Assembly (NCBI RefSeq): GCF_021390595.1 | Contig: NZ_JAJEJR010000002.1 | Span: 1,798,001 to 1,862,000 of the forward strand | Length of the DNA stretch: 64,000 nucleotides | Reading direction: 5' to 3' | Source of the DNA: Paraburkholderia sp. HP33-1 | Lineage (GTDB): Bacteria; Pseudomonadota; Gammaproteobacteria; Burkholderiales; Burkholderiaceae | Part shown: piece after piece, positions 36,179 to 45,866 of the stretch | Layout: the number at the start of each line of letters is the position of its first letter | Numbering within the stretch: the first letter of the stretch is position 1 | Notes under the pieces: generated by a model | Told to the model about the DNA's origin: nothing | The model's input: the letters and a program-made list of their open reading frames with translations, nothing else | The model's database searches: none | Position numbers and translations under genes: made by a program

Positions 36179-37561
36179 TCAGTAAGCGTTCGGATGATGA
36201 AGCCCCTTGAAAATCGTGGCCAGGATGATCCTCACGTCGAGCCAGAACGACCAGTTTTGCAGGTAATACAGATCGTGCGCGACGCGGCCTTGCATCTTTT
36301 CGAGGCGATCGGTCTCGCCGCGATATCCGTTGATCTGCGCCCAGCCGGTAATGCCAGGTTTGATCCGATAACGGTGGATATAACCCGAAACGATGTTCTG
36401 ATAGAGATCGTCGTGTTCGAGCGCATGAGGACGCGGCCCCACCACCGACATATCACCTCGTAGCACGTTGAAGAACTGCGGCAGTTCGTCGAGACTCGTG
36501 CGGCGCAGGAACGCGCCAACGGTCGTGACGCGTGGATCGTCGCGCGTGGCCTGTTCGAGAATGCCCGGTTTCTGTTCGTGCAGCCGCATCGTGCGGAACT
36601 TGTAGATCGTAAATACGCGGCCGTCGGCCCCTTTGCGCCGCTGCCTGAAGAACACCGGCCCGCGTGAACTCAGTTTCACGGCAATCGCACAGACCAGCAG
36701 AATCGGCGAGATCGCAATCAACGCGACCATCGCGAACAGACGGTCGAACAGCTCTTTCTGCACCAACGCATTCGGCGGCAGCGGCGACGCGGCGAGATTG
36801 ATCGTCGGCAAGCCGAGCAACTCGGTCATGCTGCCTTCGAATAGCGCAAGCGTGCGCACATCGGGCATGAAGCGCACGTTGATCAGGTCGTTGCGAAACT
36901 CAGCGGCCAGATTAAGAATCGCGCGCTCCTCGGTGAGCGGCAGTGCCAGCCATACTTCGCCGATCTGGTGTTCCCGCACGTAGCGAGCGAACGCACCCTG
37001 TTCTTCGAAGACCTGTACCGACGAGCGCGACGGAATACAGCAGCCCGGATGCAGGTTATACAACGCGTTCGCGCGGAAACCGGCGGCCGGCGACATCTCG
37101 ATCTTCCGGATGATCTCATCGCAATGGTCGCCGCATGCCGCCACCGCGACCTGCTGCAAGTTCATCCCCGCATGACGCATGCGGCCGAGCAGCGCATGCG
37201 TTACCATCCGGCCGGCCATCATCGCGGCGCCCGAGATACCGGTCCAATAGACGAACCAGAGCCGCGACACGAAGTCGATCCGGTGCAGCGAGAACATCAG
37301 CACCATCGCGCAGGTCTGCACGACGATCCAACCGAGCGCCACGTGGCCCGCGAGCGCTCTTTTCGAGCGCCCGCGCCACGATTCGTAAACACCGAACACC
37401 GGAAACACCGCGAGAGCAAATGCGGCGCCAAACGCGACGAACGCGAGGTAGAAGCTCCGCTGCGAGCCGCCGTCGAAGCGGATCTGCGAGGCCGCGAAGG
37501 CACCCGCCACGATCATCGCGACATCGAACGCTCTCGCCAGTAGACCAGTCAGCGATCGCAT
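36179..37561 (-). CDS. Undecaprenyl-phosphate glucose phosphotransferase (WcaJ/BceB type)
   Basis: A 460-residue polyprenyl-phosphate hexose-1-phosphate transferase. Four to five membrane helices (residues about 5-125) and a CoA-binding-like middle precede the hydrophobic helix [18 protein letters not shown] and the catalytic domain ([37 protein letters not shown]). It starts repeat-unit assembly by moving glucose-1-phosphate to undecaprenyl phosphate. ATG 37561 has GAGGGGG six bases upstream. A longer frame exists but lacks support. Confidence 0.92.
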   Translation of the reverse strand: MRSLTGLLARAFDVAMIVAGAFAASQIRFDGGSQRSFYLAFVAFGAAFALAVFPVFGVYESWRGRSKRALAGHVALGWIVVQTCAMVLMFSLHRIDFVSRLWFVYWTGISGAAMMAGRMVTHALLGRMRHAGMNLQQVAVAACGDHCDEIIRKIEMSPAAGFRANALYNLHPGCCIPSRSSVQVFEEQGAFARYVREHQIGEVWLALPLTEERAILNLAAEFRNDLINVRFMPDVRTLALFEGSMTELLGLPTINLAASPLPPNALVQKELFDRLFAMVALIAISPILLVCAIAVKLSSRGPVFFRQRRKGADGRVFTIYKFRTMRLHEQKPGILEQATRDDPRVTTVGAFLRRTSLDELPQFFNVLRGDMSVVGPRPHALEHDDLYQNIVSGYIHRYRIKPGITGWAQINGYRGETDRLEKMQGRVAHDLYYLQNWSFWLDVRIILATIFKGLHHPNAY

Positions 37562-37602
37562 CACAGCCCCCTCATAGCTGGTATCAGGTCGACCCCGTCG
37601 CA

Positions 37603-39123
37603 TCAGCCGCAACGCCCGTACTTGTCGTCGAAACGGACGATGTCGTCTTCGCCGAGATAAGCGCCGGACTGTACTTCGATGATCTGCAGCGGCACGCGAC
37701 CCGGATTTTCGAGCCGATGAAGCACACCCAGCGGGATATAGGTCGACTGGTTTTCGCCGAGAAGAAACTGCTCTTCTCCACGCGTGACGAGTGCCGTTCC
37801 GCACACGACCACCCAGTGCTCGGCGCGATGATGATGCATCTGTAACGACAGGCGCCCGCCCGGCATCACGACGATACGCTTCACCTGAAAGCGCTCGCCA
37901 TGATCGATCGAGTCGTAAAAGCCCCACGGGCGGCGGACTTTTCTGTGCGCATCGGCTTCCGGCGATTTCTCGCGCCTGATCCGCGTCACGAGTTCCTTGA
38001 CGTCCTGCACATGCGATCGATCCGCCACGAGCACCGCGTCGTCGGTATCGATCACGATCATGTTGCTGGTACCGACGCAGGCGAGAAGCCTGCCTCCTTG
38101 CGAGCGTGCGTAAGTCGCGGTGGCCCCTTCGAACAGCACGCGGCCGCTCGCGGCGTTACCGCAGTCATCCTTCTCCATCGCTTGCCATACCGCATCCCAC
38201 GAGCCGAGATCGGACCAGCCCGCTTCGAGCGGCACCACCACGCCGGAACCCGCCGACTCCGGTTTGCCGAGCTGCTCCATTACCGCATAGTCGATCGAGT
38301 CGGATGGAGAACGCAAAAACGCGTCGGCCTCCGGCATGATGCATTCTTCGGTCTTCTTCGCGTCGCGCCACGCATCGACACAAGCCGTATGCATGTCCGG
38401 CTGGAACTGCTCGATGATGGATAACCACACCGACGCACGCACGACAAAGATGCCGCTATTCCACCAGTAATTGCCCGATGCGACGTACTGGGCCGCGAGT
38501 TCCGCCGCGGGCTTCTCGACGAAGCGCTCGATGCGCCGCGCACCATCGGGTAACACATCGCCGAGGCGGATATAACCGAAGCCCGTGTCGGGTCGTTCCG
38601 GCGGTACGCCTAGCGTGACGATCGCGCCGTCGCGCGCATGCGTCGCCGCAATGTCGAGCGCGTGATGAAGCCCTTCGAGATTCGCTATCGCATGGTCGGC
38701 GGGCATTGCCACCAGGATTGCGTCCTCGTCCTGAGCGCGTGCCGTCAGCGCGGCAAGCGTGAGGGCCGGCGCGGTATCACGACGCGCGGGCTCGACCACG
38801 ATCCGCGCATTCACGCCGATTTCGCGTGCCTGCTCATAAGTGGCGAAATAATGCTCGGTGCCGCAGACAATCACGGGATCGGCCGCGACGTTCCATGCGC
38901 CTTCAAAACCGGCCATGCGCCCCATCGTTGCCTGCAACAAAGTCTGGTTGCCGATCACGTCGATCAGCTGCTTGGGAAACTGTTCGCGCGACACCGGCCA
39001 CAAGCGGGTGCCGGAACCACCAGCGAGAATCACCTGCACGAGCAGCGGATACCCCGCCTCGGCAGAGTCCTGCCGTTTCGTTTCGACATCCGTCGCGGCT
39101 GCTGCTGCCGTAACCTTGCCCAT
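37603..39123 (-). CDS. manC: Mannose-1-phosphate guanylyltransferase / mannose-6-phosphate isomerase (BceA-like)
   Basis: A 506-residue bifunctional enzyme making GDP-mannose. The nucleotidyltransferase signature VILAGGSGTRLWPVSREQFP is at about residues 31-50, with the FVEKP active-site segment at about 190. The C-terminal type II isomerase cupin has RPWGFYDSIDHGERFQVKR and the metal-binding HHHRAEHW. AAGGAG precedes the ATG at ideal spacing. It provides the mannose donor (and via GDP-mannose other sugars) for the exopolysaccharide. Confidence 0.93.
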   Translation of the reverse strand: MGKVTAAAAATDVETKRQDSAEAGYPLLVQVILAGGSGTRLWPVSREQFPKQLIDVIGNQTLLQATMGRMAGFEGAWNVAADPVIVCGTEHYFATYEQAREIGVNARIVVEPARRDTAPALTLAALTARAQDEDAILVAMPADHAIANLEGLHHALDIAATHARDGAIVTLGVPPERPDTGFGYIRLGDVLPDGARRIERFVEKPAAELAAQYVASGNYWWNSGIFVVRASVWLSIIEQFQPDMHTACVDAWRDAKKTEECIMPEADAFLRSPSDSIDYAVMEQLGKPESAGSGVVVPLEAGWSDLGSWDAVWQAMEKDDCGNAASGRVLFEGATATYARSQGGRLLACVGTSNMIVIDTDDAVLVADRSHVQDVKELVTRIRREKSPEADAHRKVRRPWGFYDSIDHGERFQVKRIVVMPGGRLSLQMHHHRAEHWVVVCGTALVTRGEEQFLLGENQSTYIPLGVLHRLENPGRVPLQIIEVQSGAYLGEDDIVRFDDKYGRCG

Positions 39124-39760
39124 CGCTCACTCCTTCGCATTGAAACCCGCTCGGGAACGCATCTCCCTGAACGACACCGCATAACGCGGTGCGTCGCGAT
39201 TCACACAAACACCGTCTCATATGATTTATTGATCGGGACGTCCGCGTCAGACGGATCAGACCAGTCGTTCAGTTCGCAGTGAAAAGACGCATGCACCGAC
39301 GCCGAATCCGGCTCGATCGGGAAGTACGGAAACTGACTGGCCGGATCGCAGTGGTCTGCTCGACAACGACGACCGGAAAACGATTGAAATGCAAGAACGA
39401 ACGCGGCAACGACGTGCATCGGATCGGGGCGACGTCGTGTCGCGATGAGTTCAATCATAGTGAGGCCATATTTCATTGCAGCGCACCTGGCGCGAAGCGA
39501 GGAAGTTTTGGCGGCGCTCGCGGACACCTTTTCGCAAGCTTGCGAACGAGCTTGCACCTCTATTGCAGGGGATGCGCACGGTTGAAAACAAGCGGTGACA
39601 CGTGCTACCGTTTAATGAATGTCCCGTGGCATTCATGTCAAGGTCGTACGATATGATCCCATGCGGCCACACCGTGCGTCTCCGCTTTTCCCAATCCGGC
39701 CATCATCCAGCGCATGGGCACATCCCCGACCGGCGCGCCGTCCGTTTTTCCGGAGTTGCA
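39124..39760. other. Divergent intergenic region between manC and the polymerase gene
   Basis: This 637-bp region separates the minus-strand manC operon from the plus-strand polymerase. The half nearer the polymerase is moderately AT-rich, and several short frames in it lack coding character. Both promoters should lie here, but none could be identified with confidence. Confidence 0.5.
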
Positions 39761-41068
39761 ATGGCCTATATTTCGCTACTCGCACTTTTTCTGACGGTCA
39801 CGAATCTGGTGCCCATCAGTGCGATCGGCTTTGTCCCGCTGCTGTTGTGCGCGTGGCGCTTTTATGGCCGCAGTTACCCCGCGTTCATGGCGCCGCTTAC
39901 GGCTTTCACCGCGCTTGCGATCGTCTCGACGCTGTTCTACGATCCGCAGTCGTTTCTTGAATTCGATTTCTATCGGCGCGACGGCAACTTTTTCGTCTCC
40001 TATGCGCCCATTTTTGCCGGTTGCTTATATGCGCACCGCTGGGATATGAACAAGGTACTGCGCGCGTTTTTCATGTTCGCTGTCCTGACCAACCTGCCGA
40101 TGTACGCGTACTACATCGTCGAGAACGGTCTGCTCAGCATCTTCACCAACCCCGACGACAGCTTCGGCAGCTACTTCATTGCCCGTAATGCGGCCGGTGG
40201 CTTCTTCGCGATGCTGTTCTGTCTCGGCGTGGCCTGCTACCTGCAAAAGCGCAGCAGGCTGCTGATCGCGCTGCTCGCCTGTAATGCGCTGATGCTGTTT
40301 TCCACCTATAGTCGCGGCTCGCTGCTCGGCGCCGCGGCCGTGCTGCCGTATCTGTACTTTGGCCGCAAGCGCTGGATGCTCGGGTCGATGATCGCCGTGA
40401 TGCTGGTCGCGTCGTTCGCGGTGGCGATTTATCATACCGAGCCGACCGTCGACTACATGGGCTATACGTTCTCGATTCACAATCGGGACGCCAAGCTCGC
40501 CAACCTCAACATTCGCTATGAGTGGCTGTGGCCGCGAGCGCTCGCGTATTTCGAACAGAGCCCGATCGTCGGTCTCGGCTTTGGCTCCTTCGACGACCAT
40601 ATCGGCAGCCTCACCTCGTACTTCCATCTGTTCGCCGTGCCGTCCGATGTCGTGATCGAGCACAGCGATTCGCATGCTCACAACTCGTACCTGAATATCC
40701 TCGCCGAGCTCGGCGTGGTGGGCCTCGCGCTGATCCTCGCGTTTTACTGGAAACTCGTCGAGTGGAGCAAGCAGGGTGCGGCGTTTGCCGCGTTGGTCGA
40801 GGGGGGACGCCATTTCGCGGCGTTCCGCTTCGTGGAGATTTCGTCGGTTTGCCTGCTCGTGATGTCGGCAACCGAGCATCGGCTGGTCACGCCGTCGAAC
40901 GTGCTGATTCTGACTCTGGTCATCTCACTGCTGCTCGCCGCGCGTCCGCTCGCGGTTACCGCATTCAGGCCTGACCCGCGCGGATCGCGCAACGCAGGCG
41001 TGGCGGGTCAGCGGGCCGCACAGCCCCTGTCCCAGCGCCCTACTCAGGGCGTAACGTCGGCCAGATGA
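39761..41068 (+). CDS. O-antigen polymerase/ligase family protein (Wzy-like)
   Basis: A 435-residue membrane protein from ATG 39761, preceded by GGAG at five bases. About ten to twelve helices are visible, with a large periplasmic loop (about residues 225-335) holding NIRYEWLWPRALAYFEQSP and a later HSDSHAHNSYLNILAELG. This is the Wzy_C/WaaL signature, where the histidine-rich segment joins sugars to a lipid acceptor. It is the only plus-strand gene of the exopolysaccharide core, and its end overlaps the convergent glycosyltransferase gene by 25 bases. Confidence 0.86.
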   Translation: MAYISLLALFLTVTNLVPISAIGFVPLLLCAWRFYGRSYPAFMAPLTAFTALAIVSTLFYDPQSFLEFDFYRRDGNFFVSYAPIFAGCLYAHRWDMNKVLRAFFMFAVLTNLPMYAYYIVENGLLSIFTNPDDSFGSYFIARNAAGGFFAMLFCLGVACYLQKRSRLLIALLACNALMLFSTYSRGSLLGAAAVLPYLYFGRKRWMLGSMIAVMLVASFAVAIYHTEPTVDYMGYTFSIHNRDAKLANLNIRYEWLWPRALAYFEQSPIVGLGFGSFDDHIGSLTSYFHLFAVPSDVVIEHSDSHAHNSYLNILAELGVVGLALILAFYWKLVEWSKQGAAFAALVEGGRHFAAFRFVEISSVCLLVMSATEHRLVTPSNVLILTLVISLLLAARPLAVTAFRPDPRGSRNAGVAGQRAAQPLSQRPTQGVTSAR

Positions 41069-42234
41069 CGTTCTTCGGCCGGCTGCGGCTGACTCTGTGC
41101 ATACGGAAGAAACTGTTCGATGCACGCATACGGAAGCCGCGTATCGACGAAGCTCATCAGCGCCTTCTTGAAGTTCTCCGATGAGAAGCGCTCGGCATTC
41201 TTGCGGCAGGCGCGCGCGTCGAACAAGCCTGCATTGCTTTCGAACCGGCCGACGGCTTCAAGCAACGACGCGGTGGTTTGCTCGCCGAAGAAAACCCCGG
41301 TGGCCCGTTCGAGCGGCAAACCCACGACCGATTCAAGCACGCCGCCACGGCCGAACGCGATCACCGGTGTACCGCAAGCCTGCGCTTCGACCACGGAAAT
41401 GCCGAAGTCTTCTTCCGCCGCGAACACGAAGGCACGTGCCCGCCGCAAATGATCGATCAGCACGTCGGACGGCTGATGCCCGAGAATCTCGACGTTCTCC
41501 CCGGCCACCGACCGGATCTTTTTCATCTCGGGACCATCGCCGATCACGACGAGCCTGCGATCGGGTGTTTGCGAAAAGGCCTGGACGATCAGATCAATAC
41601 GCTTATAAGGCACCATCCGCGACGCCGTCACGTAAAAATCCTCTTTCTCCGTACCAATGGACATATTCGCCAGATCGACCGGCGGATAGATCACCGTTGA
41701 TTCCCGCTGATAGGCCTTTCTGATGCGCCGTGCAATGAACTGCGAATTCGCGACCAGATGATCGACACCGTTCGCGGAACGCGAATCCCAGCCGCGAATG
41801 TAATGAAGCAGCACGCGCGCCAACGCGGAGCGCAGTCCCGTGTCCAGATGAGATTCGCGCAGGTACTGATGTTGCAGATCCCACGCATAGCGGATCGGCG
41901 AATGAATGTAGCTGATGTGCACCTGGTACGGCCCGGTCAACACGCCTTTCGCGACCGCGTGCGAGCTCGAAATGACGAGATCGTAGCCGGACAGATCGAC
42001 CTGCTCGATTGCAATCGGCATCAACGGTAGATAGGCGCGGTAACGGCTTCGCGCGAACGGCATCTTCTGGATAAACGACGTGTTGACGGACTTCCCCTTC
42101 ACGCAGTCGCGGTCTTCGAGAAAATCGACAATCGAAAAGACGTCCGCATCCGGGAAGCACTCGATGATGTTCTTCAATACTTTCTCGGCGCCGCCGGACA
42201 CCACCAGCCAATCGTGAACAATAGCGACTTTCAC
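41044..42234 (-). CDS. Glycosyltransferase family 4
   Basis: A 396-residue GT-B enzyme, read from GTG 42234 with AGGAG six bases upstream; the frame extends to 42273. N-terminal VAIVHDWLVVSGGAEKVL and the C-terminal donor-binding EDFGISVVEAQACGTPVIAF (the E-x7-E motif) are clear. It adds one sugar of the exopolysaccharide repeat at the cytoplasmic face. Last gene of the operon that begins with the BY-kinase. Confidence 0.9.
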   Translation of the reverse strand: MKVAIVHDWLVVSGGAEKVLKNIIECFPDADVFSIVDFLEDRDCVKGKSVNTSFIQKMPFARSRYRAYLPLMPIAIEQVDLSGYDLVISSSHAVAKGVLTGPYQVHISYIHSPIRYAWDLQHQYLRESHLDTGLRSALARVLLHYIRGWDSRSANGVDHLVANSQFIARRIRKAYQRESTVIYPPVDLANMSIGTEKEDFYVTASRMVPYKRIDLIVQAFSQTPDRRLVVIGDGPEMKKIRSVAGENVEILGHQPSDVLIDHLRRARAFVFAAEEDFGISVVEAQACGTPVIAFGRGGVLESVVGLPLERATGVFFGEQTTASLLEAVGRFESNAGLFDARACRKNAERFSSENFKKALMSFVDTRLPYACIEQFLPYAQSQPQPAEERHLADVTP

Positions 42235-42285
42235 TTCGAGCTCCTGTGACGATCCAACCAAACCCCCGCCCACTCACGCACCGCT

Positions 42286-43602
42286 TCAATCGTCCTTCGC
42301 GCCACCCGTCTGCGTACGAAGTCCGCATACCACCCGCACCCGCTCGAGCGCCCGCTCGGCCCCAGGCAACAGGCTAACCAGCTCGAGGCGAATCATGACG
42401 CCGAGCAGCGTCGCCGACAGCATCGCTTCGCCGATCACCCGAGCAGACGCCATGCCCATCGCGCCGAAGCGCGGCGCGAGAACGAGCGCAATCGCGAGAT
42501 TGACCAGGCCCGAAACTACGCCGGCAATCGCGAGCATCCTGTCCCTTTTGCGCGGCACGAATACATAGAACGCGACGAGTTCGTTGAAAGCCGCAAACGG
42601 AAACATCCATGCGAAGACCTGCAACACATGCGCACTCGGCTCGAACGCGGCCCCGAGAATCAGCGGCAACAGGAAAGGTGAGAGCGTCAATGCGCCGAAC
42701 AGCAAGAGTAGGCTGTAGCCGAGCAGCAGCATGGCGCCGCGACGCGTCGTGACATGCGCGCCTTCCTTGTCGCCCTGTGCGAGTTGTCGCGTTATCGTCG
42801 GAATAAAGACCTGCCCCGCGGGGCCCATCAGGCTGAGTCCAATCGTCGCGAAGCGCTCCGCCGCGCCGAAATAGCCGACCTGCGCGGGCGTCGACAACAG
42901 GGTCAGCAAATACGTGGATGATGCCGTAAGCACGACGGAGCCGGACGAATAGCAGAACAGCATCGCCGAACTGCGCACGAGCGGCACGACGCCGGAAAAC
43001 GTAAGACGCGGCAACCCGAGCTGCCATGTCGTCAAACCGTACGAAATGATCAACGACGCGATACCCGCAATCAGCAGACTCGCCAGCACCCATACGGCGT
43101 CTTCCGGTCCTCTGACGAGCGTCAGAACCAGCACGAGGCTCAGCGCGAAGCCGAACACTTCGATCATGATCGGCGTGCGAAAGTAATGCCGCCCCTGAAA
43201 TAGCCAGCCGAGATTCAGTGCCGACACGACGCCGAGCAAGGTCGCGAGCAGGCCGATGAGAGGCCGCTCCGACAATACCGGCGAGCTCAAGGTCGCAACG
43301 ACGCCGATGCCCGCGCCGATCACGCCGAGCAACAGCCGCGCGCTGACATGCAGCGAGTAGATCGCATTGCATTCGAGCGCCGACTGCGCTTTCGACACCT
43401 CGCGTATGCCGACGAACGTGAGGCCGAAGGTGACGAGCATCCATATCACGTTCATCAGCGACATCGACGCAAGTACGCGGCCGTACTCGGCCACACCCAG
43501 CACTCTTCCATAGAACGGCACGACGATGATGAGGTACACGTACCTCATCAAATAGCCGCCATAGACAAAGGCGATTACATTGGCGCTTGCACGTCTATCC
43601 AT
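42286..43602 (-). CDS. Wzx-type polysaccharide flippase
   Basis: A 438-residue membrane protein with 12 or more helices, of the MOP/PST flippase superfamily. The start MDRRASANVIAFVYGGYLMR at ATG 43602 has AAGGAGG upstream. It would flip the lipid-linked repeat unit to the periplasm for the Wzy-like polymerase encoded nearby. Confidence 0.87.
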   Translation of the reverse strand: MDRRASANVIAFVYGGYLMRYVYLIIVVPFYGRVLGVAEYGRVLASMSLMNVIWMLVTFGLTFVGIREVSKAQSALECNAIYSLHVSARLLLGVIGAGIGVVATLSSPVLSERPLIGLLATLLGVVSALNLGWLFQGRHYFRTPIMIEVFGFALSLVLVLTLVRGPEDAVWVLASLLIAGIASLIISYGLTTWQLGLPRLTFSGVVPLVRSSAMLFCYSSGSVVLTASSTYLLTLLSTPAQVGYFGAAERFATIGLSLMGPAGQVFIPTITRQLAQGDKEGAHVTTRRGAMLLLGYSLLLLFGALTLSPFLLPLILGAAFEPSAHVLQVFAWMFPFAAFNELVAFYVFVPRKRDRMLAIAGVVSGLVNLAIALVLAPRFGAMGMASARVIGEAMLSATLLGVMIRLELVSLLPGAERALERVRVVCGLRTQTGGAKDD

Positions 43603-43619
43603 GCCGTCCTCCTTCGCCC

Positions 43620-44633
43620 TCAGCGTCCTGAGACGCGACGGCGCGCAAGCGGGTTCGCGATATAACGCACCGCGAAATCCGATAGCGGCGAGTAAGGCAC
43701 GAGACACAGACTCGACAATACGAGCGTGCCGAGTTTTTTCTTCAGGCTCCAGAACGGATTCGCGACAATCGTATGCAGATAGCGGCCTGAATCGAGCAGC
43801 ATCCAGTGCCAGCGCCTGAATAGCGTCGCGCGATAAATGGAAGAACAGAATGTCGCTTTCTCATGCGAGAAGTCGAGAAACGTCGTCGGCAGTTCGATGT
43901 CGAGCCGGATCTTGGCAATGTTGCGCAGGATGGCCCAGCGCATGTTGAATGCGCGTGGCGCTTTCGTCAGTTGTTCCGAGTTCGCGAACGCCACCGTTTC
44001 ACTGCCCGCGTTATGTACCCGATAACCGCCTAGCGACTTCGGCACGGTCGCGATGGGACCGGTCAGCGCAACGCCATAGATGGCGTAAAAGTCAGCGCCA
44101 TAGCGATTCACGCCCTCTTCAGGGACCGGAAAGATCTGCCTGAGCGCACTCGCCCGGTAAGCATTGCCCGACGCGGGTGGCGACGGATAGAGCCAACCGC
44201 AACGCAGCAGCTCGCCGCATTCCTGGGGCGGCTCGCTATGCGGCACGTAGGCGCCCGTCAACGCACCTTCGTTGTCCATCACGTCGAGCCGGAATTGCAC
44301 CTTGGCCCACGTACCGTACTCGAAAAAGCGCATGACTTCGGAGACCGCTGATGGGTACAGCACGTCGTCGGAATCGAGAAAAATCACATACTCGGTGTCG
44401 AGCGACGCGATCGCATGATTGTAGGCGGACACCTGACCGCCATTTTTCTTGCTGAGAAACAGCACGCGGTTGCCATAGCTTTCAATGATCGTGCGCGAAC
44501 CGTCGGTCGAACCATCGTCGACGACCATGACCTTGGTCGCGGGATACTCCTGCGCGAGTGCAGAGTCGATCGCAGCGGTCAGAAAGCGCTCGTAGTTGTA
44601 ATTGCAAATCGCAATGGTGACCGGTTTCATCAT
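43620..44633 (-). CDS. Glycosyltransferase family 2
   Basis: A 337-residue GT-A enzyme beginning VTIAICNYNYERFLTAAIDS, with VMVVDDGSTDGS and the metal-binding IFLDSDDVLYPSAV. The C-terminal part has a weakly hydrophobic stretch but no clear membrane anchor. It is one of three transferases of the exopolysaccharide operon and lies 17 bp before the flippase gene. Confidence 0.9.
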   Translation of the reverse strand: MMKPVTIAICNYNYERFLTAAIDSALAQEYPATKVMVVDDGSTDGSRTIIESYGNRVLFLSKKNGGQVSAYNHAIASLDTEYVIFLDSDDVLYPSAVSEVMRFFEYGTWAKVQFRLDVMDNEGALTGAYVPHSEPPQECGELLRCGWLYPSPPASGNAYRASALRQIFPVPEEGVNRYGADFYAIYGVALTGPIATVPKSLGGYRVHNAGSETVAFANSEQLTKAPRAFNMRWAILRNIAKIRLDIELPTTFLDFSHEKATFCSSIYRATLFRRWHWMLLDSGRYLHTIVANPFWSLKKKLGTLVLSSLCLVPYSPLSDFAVRYIANPLARRRVSGR

Positions 44634-44699
44634 GTGTCAACGCTATCCGTCAGGTTCGATCCGCCGGCTCCCGGCGACCGTCAAGCTCACGAACTATCG

Positions 44700-45848
44700 C
44701 TATGCCACTCCCTGCGCCACGCGACGCAGCACGAGATAAGCCAGATTTCCAGGCGGATAATTGCCAGCGCCGTTCACCTGGTCGGGCACCTTGAATCGGA
44801 CCTGCATCAGTTCGTTGTCCCAACTCAATGCAACATTGCCCGGTGCGCTCGCCTCGCCACTGAGCGCATCGATGAAATCGGCCTTGACCGTGCGAGAGCG
44901 CAGCGCCTGCAGCCCGCCGATTGCAATGCCCTGCCAGCCCGCGCTGCTACTCACCTGTATCACGAGTTCGTTGCCCGAAAGCAGAGCATTTGCAGCCACT
45001 CCAGGACCGCCTTGCAGCGGTTTTGAAAAACTCGCCAGATGCCCACCCGCGGTTTGGCGCAGCACGATCAAGGTTCGACCGGAAACGTTGCAGGTTCGTT
45101 CAGGCGGACCGCGATGCGTGAGACGAAACGGTTCATAGCCGTCCCAGTGATAGATCATCGACAGGTACTTGTCCGGATCGTCCCAGTTTCTACCAAGCGC
45201 CCACACCGCCAGATCGAAGAAATAACGCGGCAGGTAGTGCGGATCCTTCATGTACTCGTTGCCGATCTCTGTCTGCCAGATGCCGCGCGCGGGACCGTTC
45301 TTCACGTATTGCTGATACAGCGATTCCAGATCCGCCACAGGCAAATAATGCGTGTCGATGTAGTCGACCCAATCGAGCATTCGCTCATTCAATGCCGGGC
45401 TTCGGTATTCGAGCCAGCGCTGGAAGTTCGCGAGCCCACCCTGGTCCGGCCAGCCTCCATAAACCACATACGCGTGGTAACTGCGAATGATGCGTGCGGC
45501 CGGAATATGAATGCGCTCGATGTAGTCCTGCATCGCGCGCTCGTACGGCTTCGCGCGCTTTTGATCCGTGCTGAATTCCGGGCCGTGCCAGAACGTCGCC
45601 TGCGGCAATCCGCCGGACAATTCGCCCGCGGCCTCGTTCCAGATCTGGAGATCGGTCGCCGAGCCCGACCAGCCGTTCGTGCCAATCAGCTCTGTCATCC
45701 TGCGGGCGCGCCCGCACGGGGGCGCTGCATCCGGTATCAGCGCAAGAGCGGGTCTGATATTTGACATCGGCGCGGCGGCACCCGCCGCCAGCGCGGCGAT
45801 TGTCCGCAATGCACGTCTTCTGCCAGCACGTGTCTTCACGCGATCCAT
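44700..45848 (-). CDS. Tat-exported glycoside-hydrolase-like protein of the exopolysaccharide operon
   Basis: From ATG 45848 this is a 382-residue protein with an arginine-rich N-terminus (GRRRALRTIAALAAGAAA) that looks like a twin-arginine signal. The mature part reads like a TIM-barrel glycosidase: TDLQIWNEAAGE at a fourth-strand position and GIWQTEIGNEYMKDP further on, with several Trp/Tyr-rich segments. A beta-sandwich-like C-terminus follows. GH39/GH5-type is my guess; the family is not certain. It may trim the polymer or release it in the periplasm. It sits between two glycosyltransferase genes. Confidence 0.6.
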   Translation of the reverse strand: MDRVKTRAGRRRALRTIAALAAGAAAPMSNIRPALALIPDAAPPCGRARRMTELIGTNGWSGSATDLQIWNEAAGELSGGLPQATFWHGPEFSTDQKRAKPYERAMQDYIERIHIPAARIIRSYHAYVVYGGWPDQGGLANFQRWLEYRSPALNERMLDWVDYIDTHYLPVADLESLYQQYVKNGPARGIWQTEIGNEYMKDPHYLPRYFFDLAVWALGRNWDDPDKYLSMIYHWDGYEPFRLTHRGPPERTCNVSGRTLIVLRQTAGGHLASFSKPLQGGPGVAANALLSGNELVIQVSSSAGWQGIAIGGLQALRSRTVKADFIDALSGEASAPGNVALSWDNELMQVRFKVPDQVNGAGNYPPGNLAYLVLRRVAQGVA

Positions 45849-45866
45849 GTTCGTACCCACCCATCG

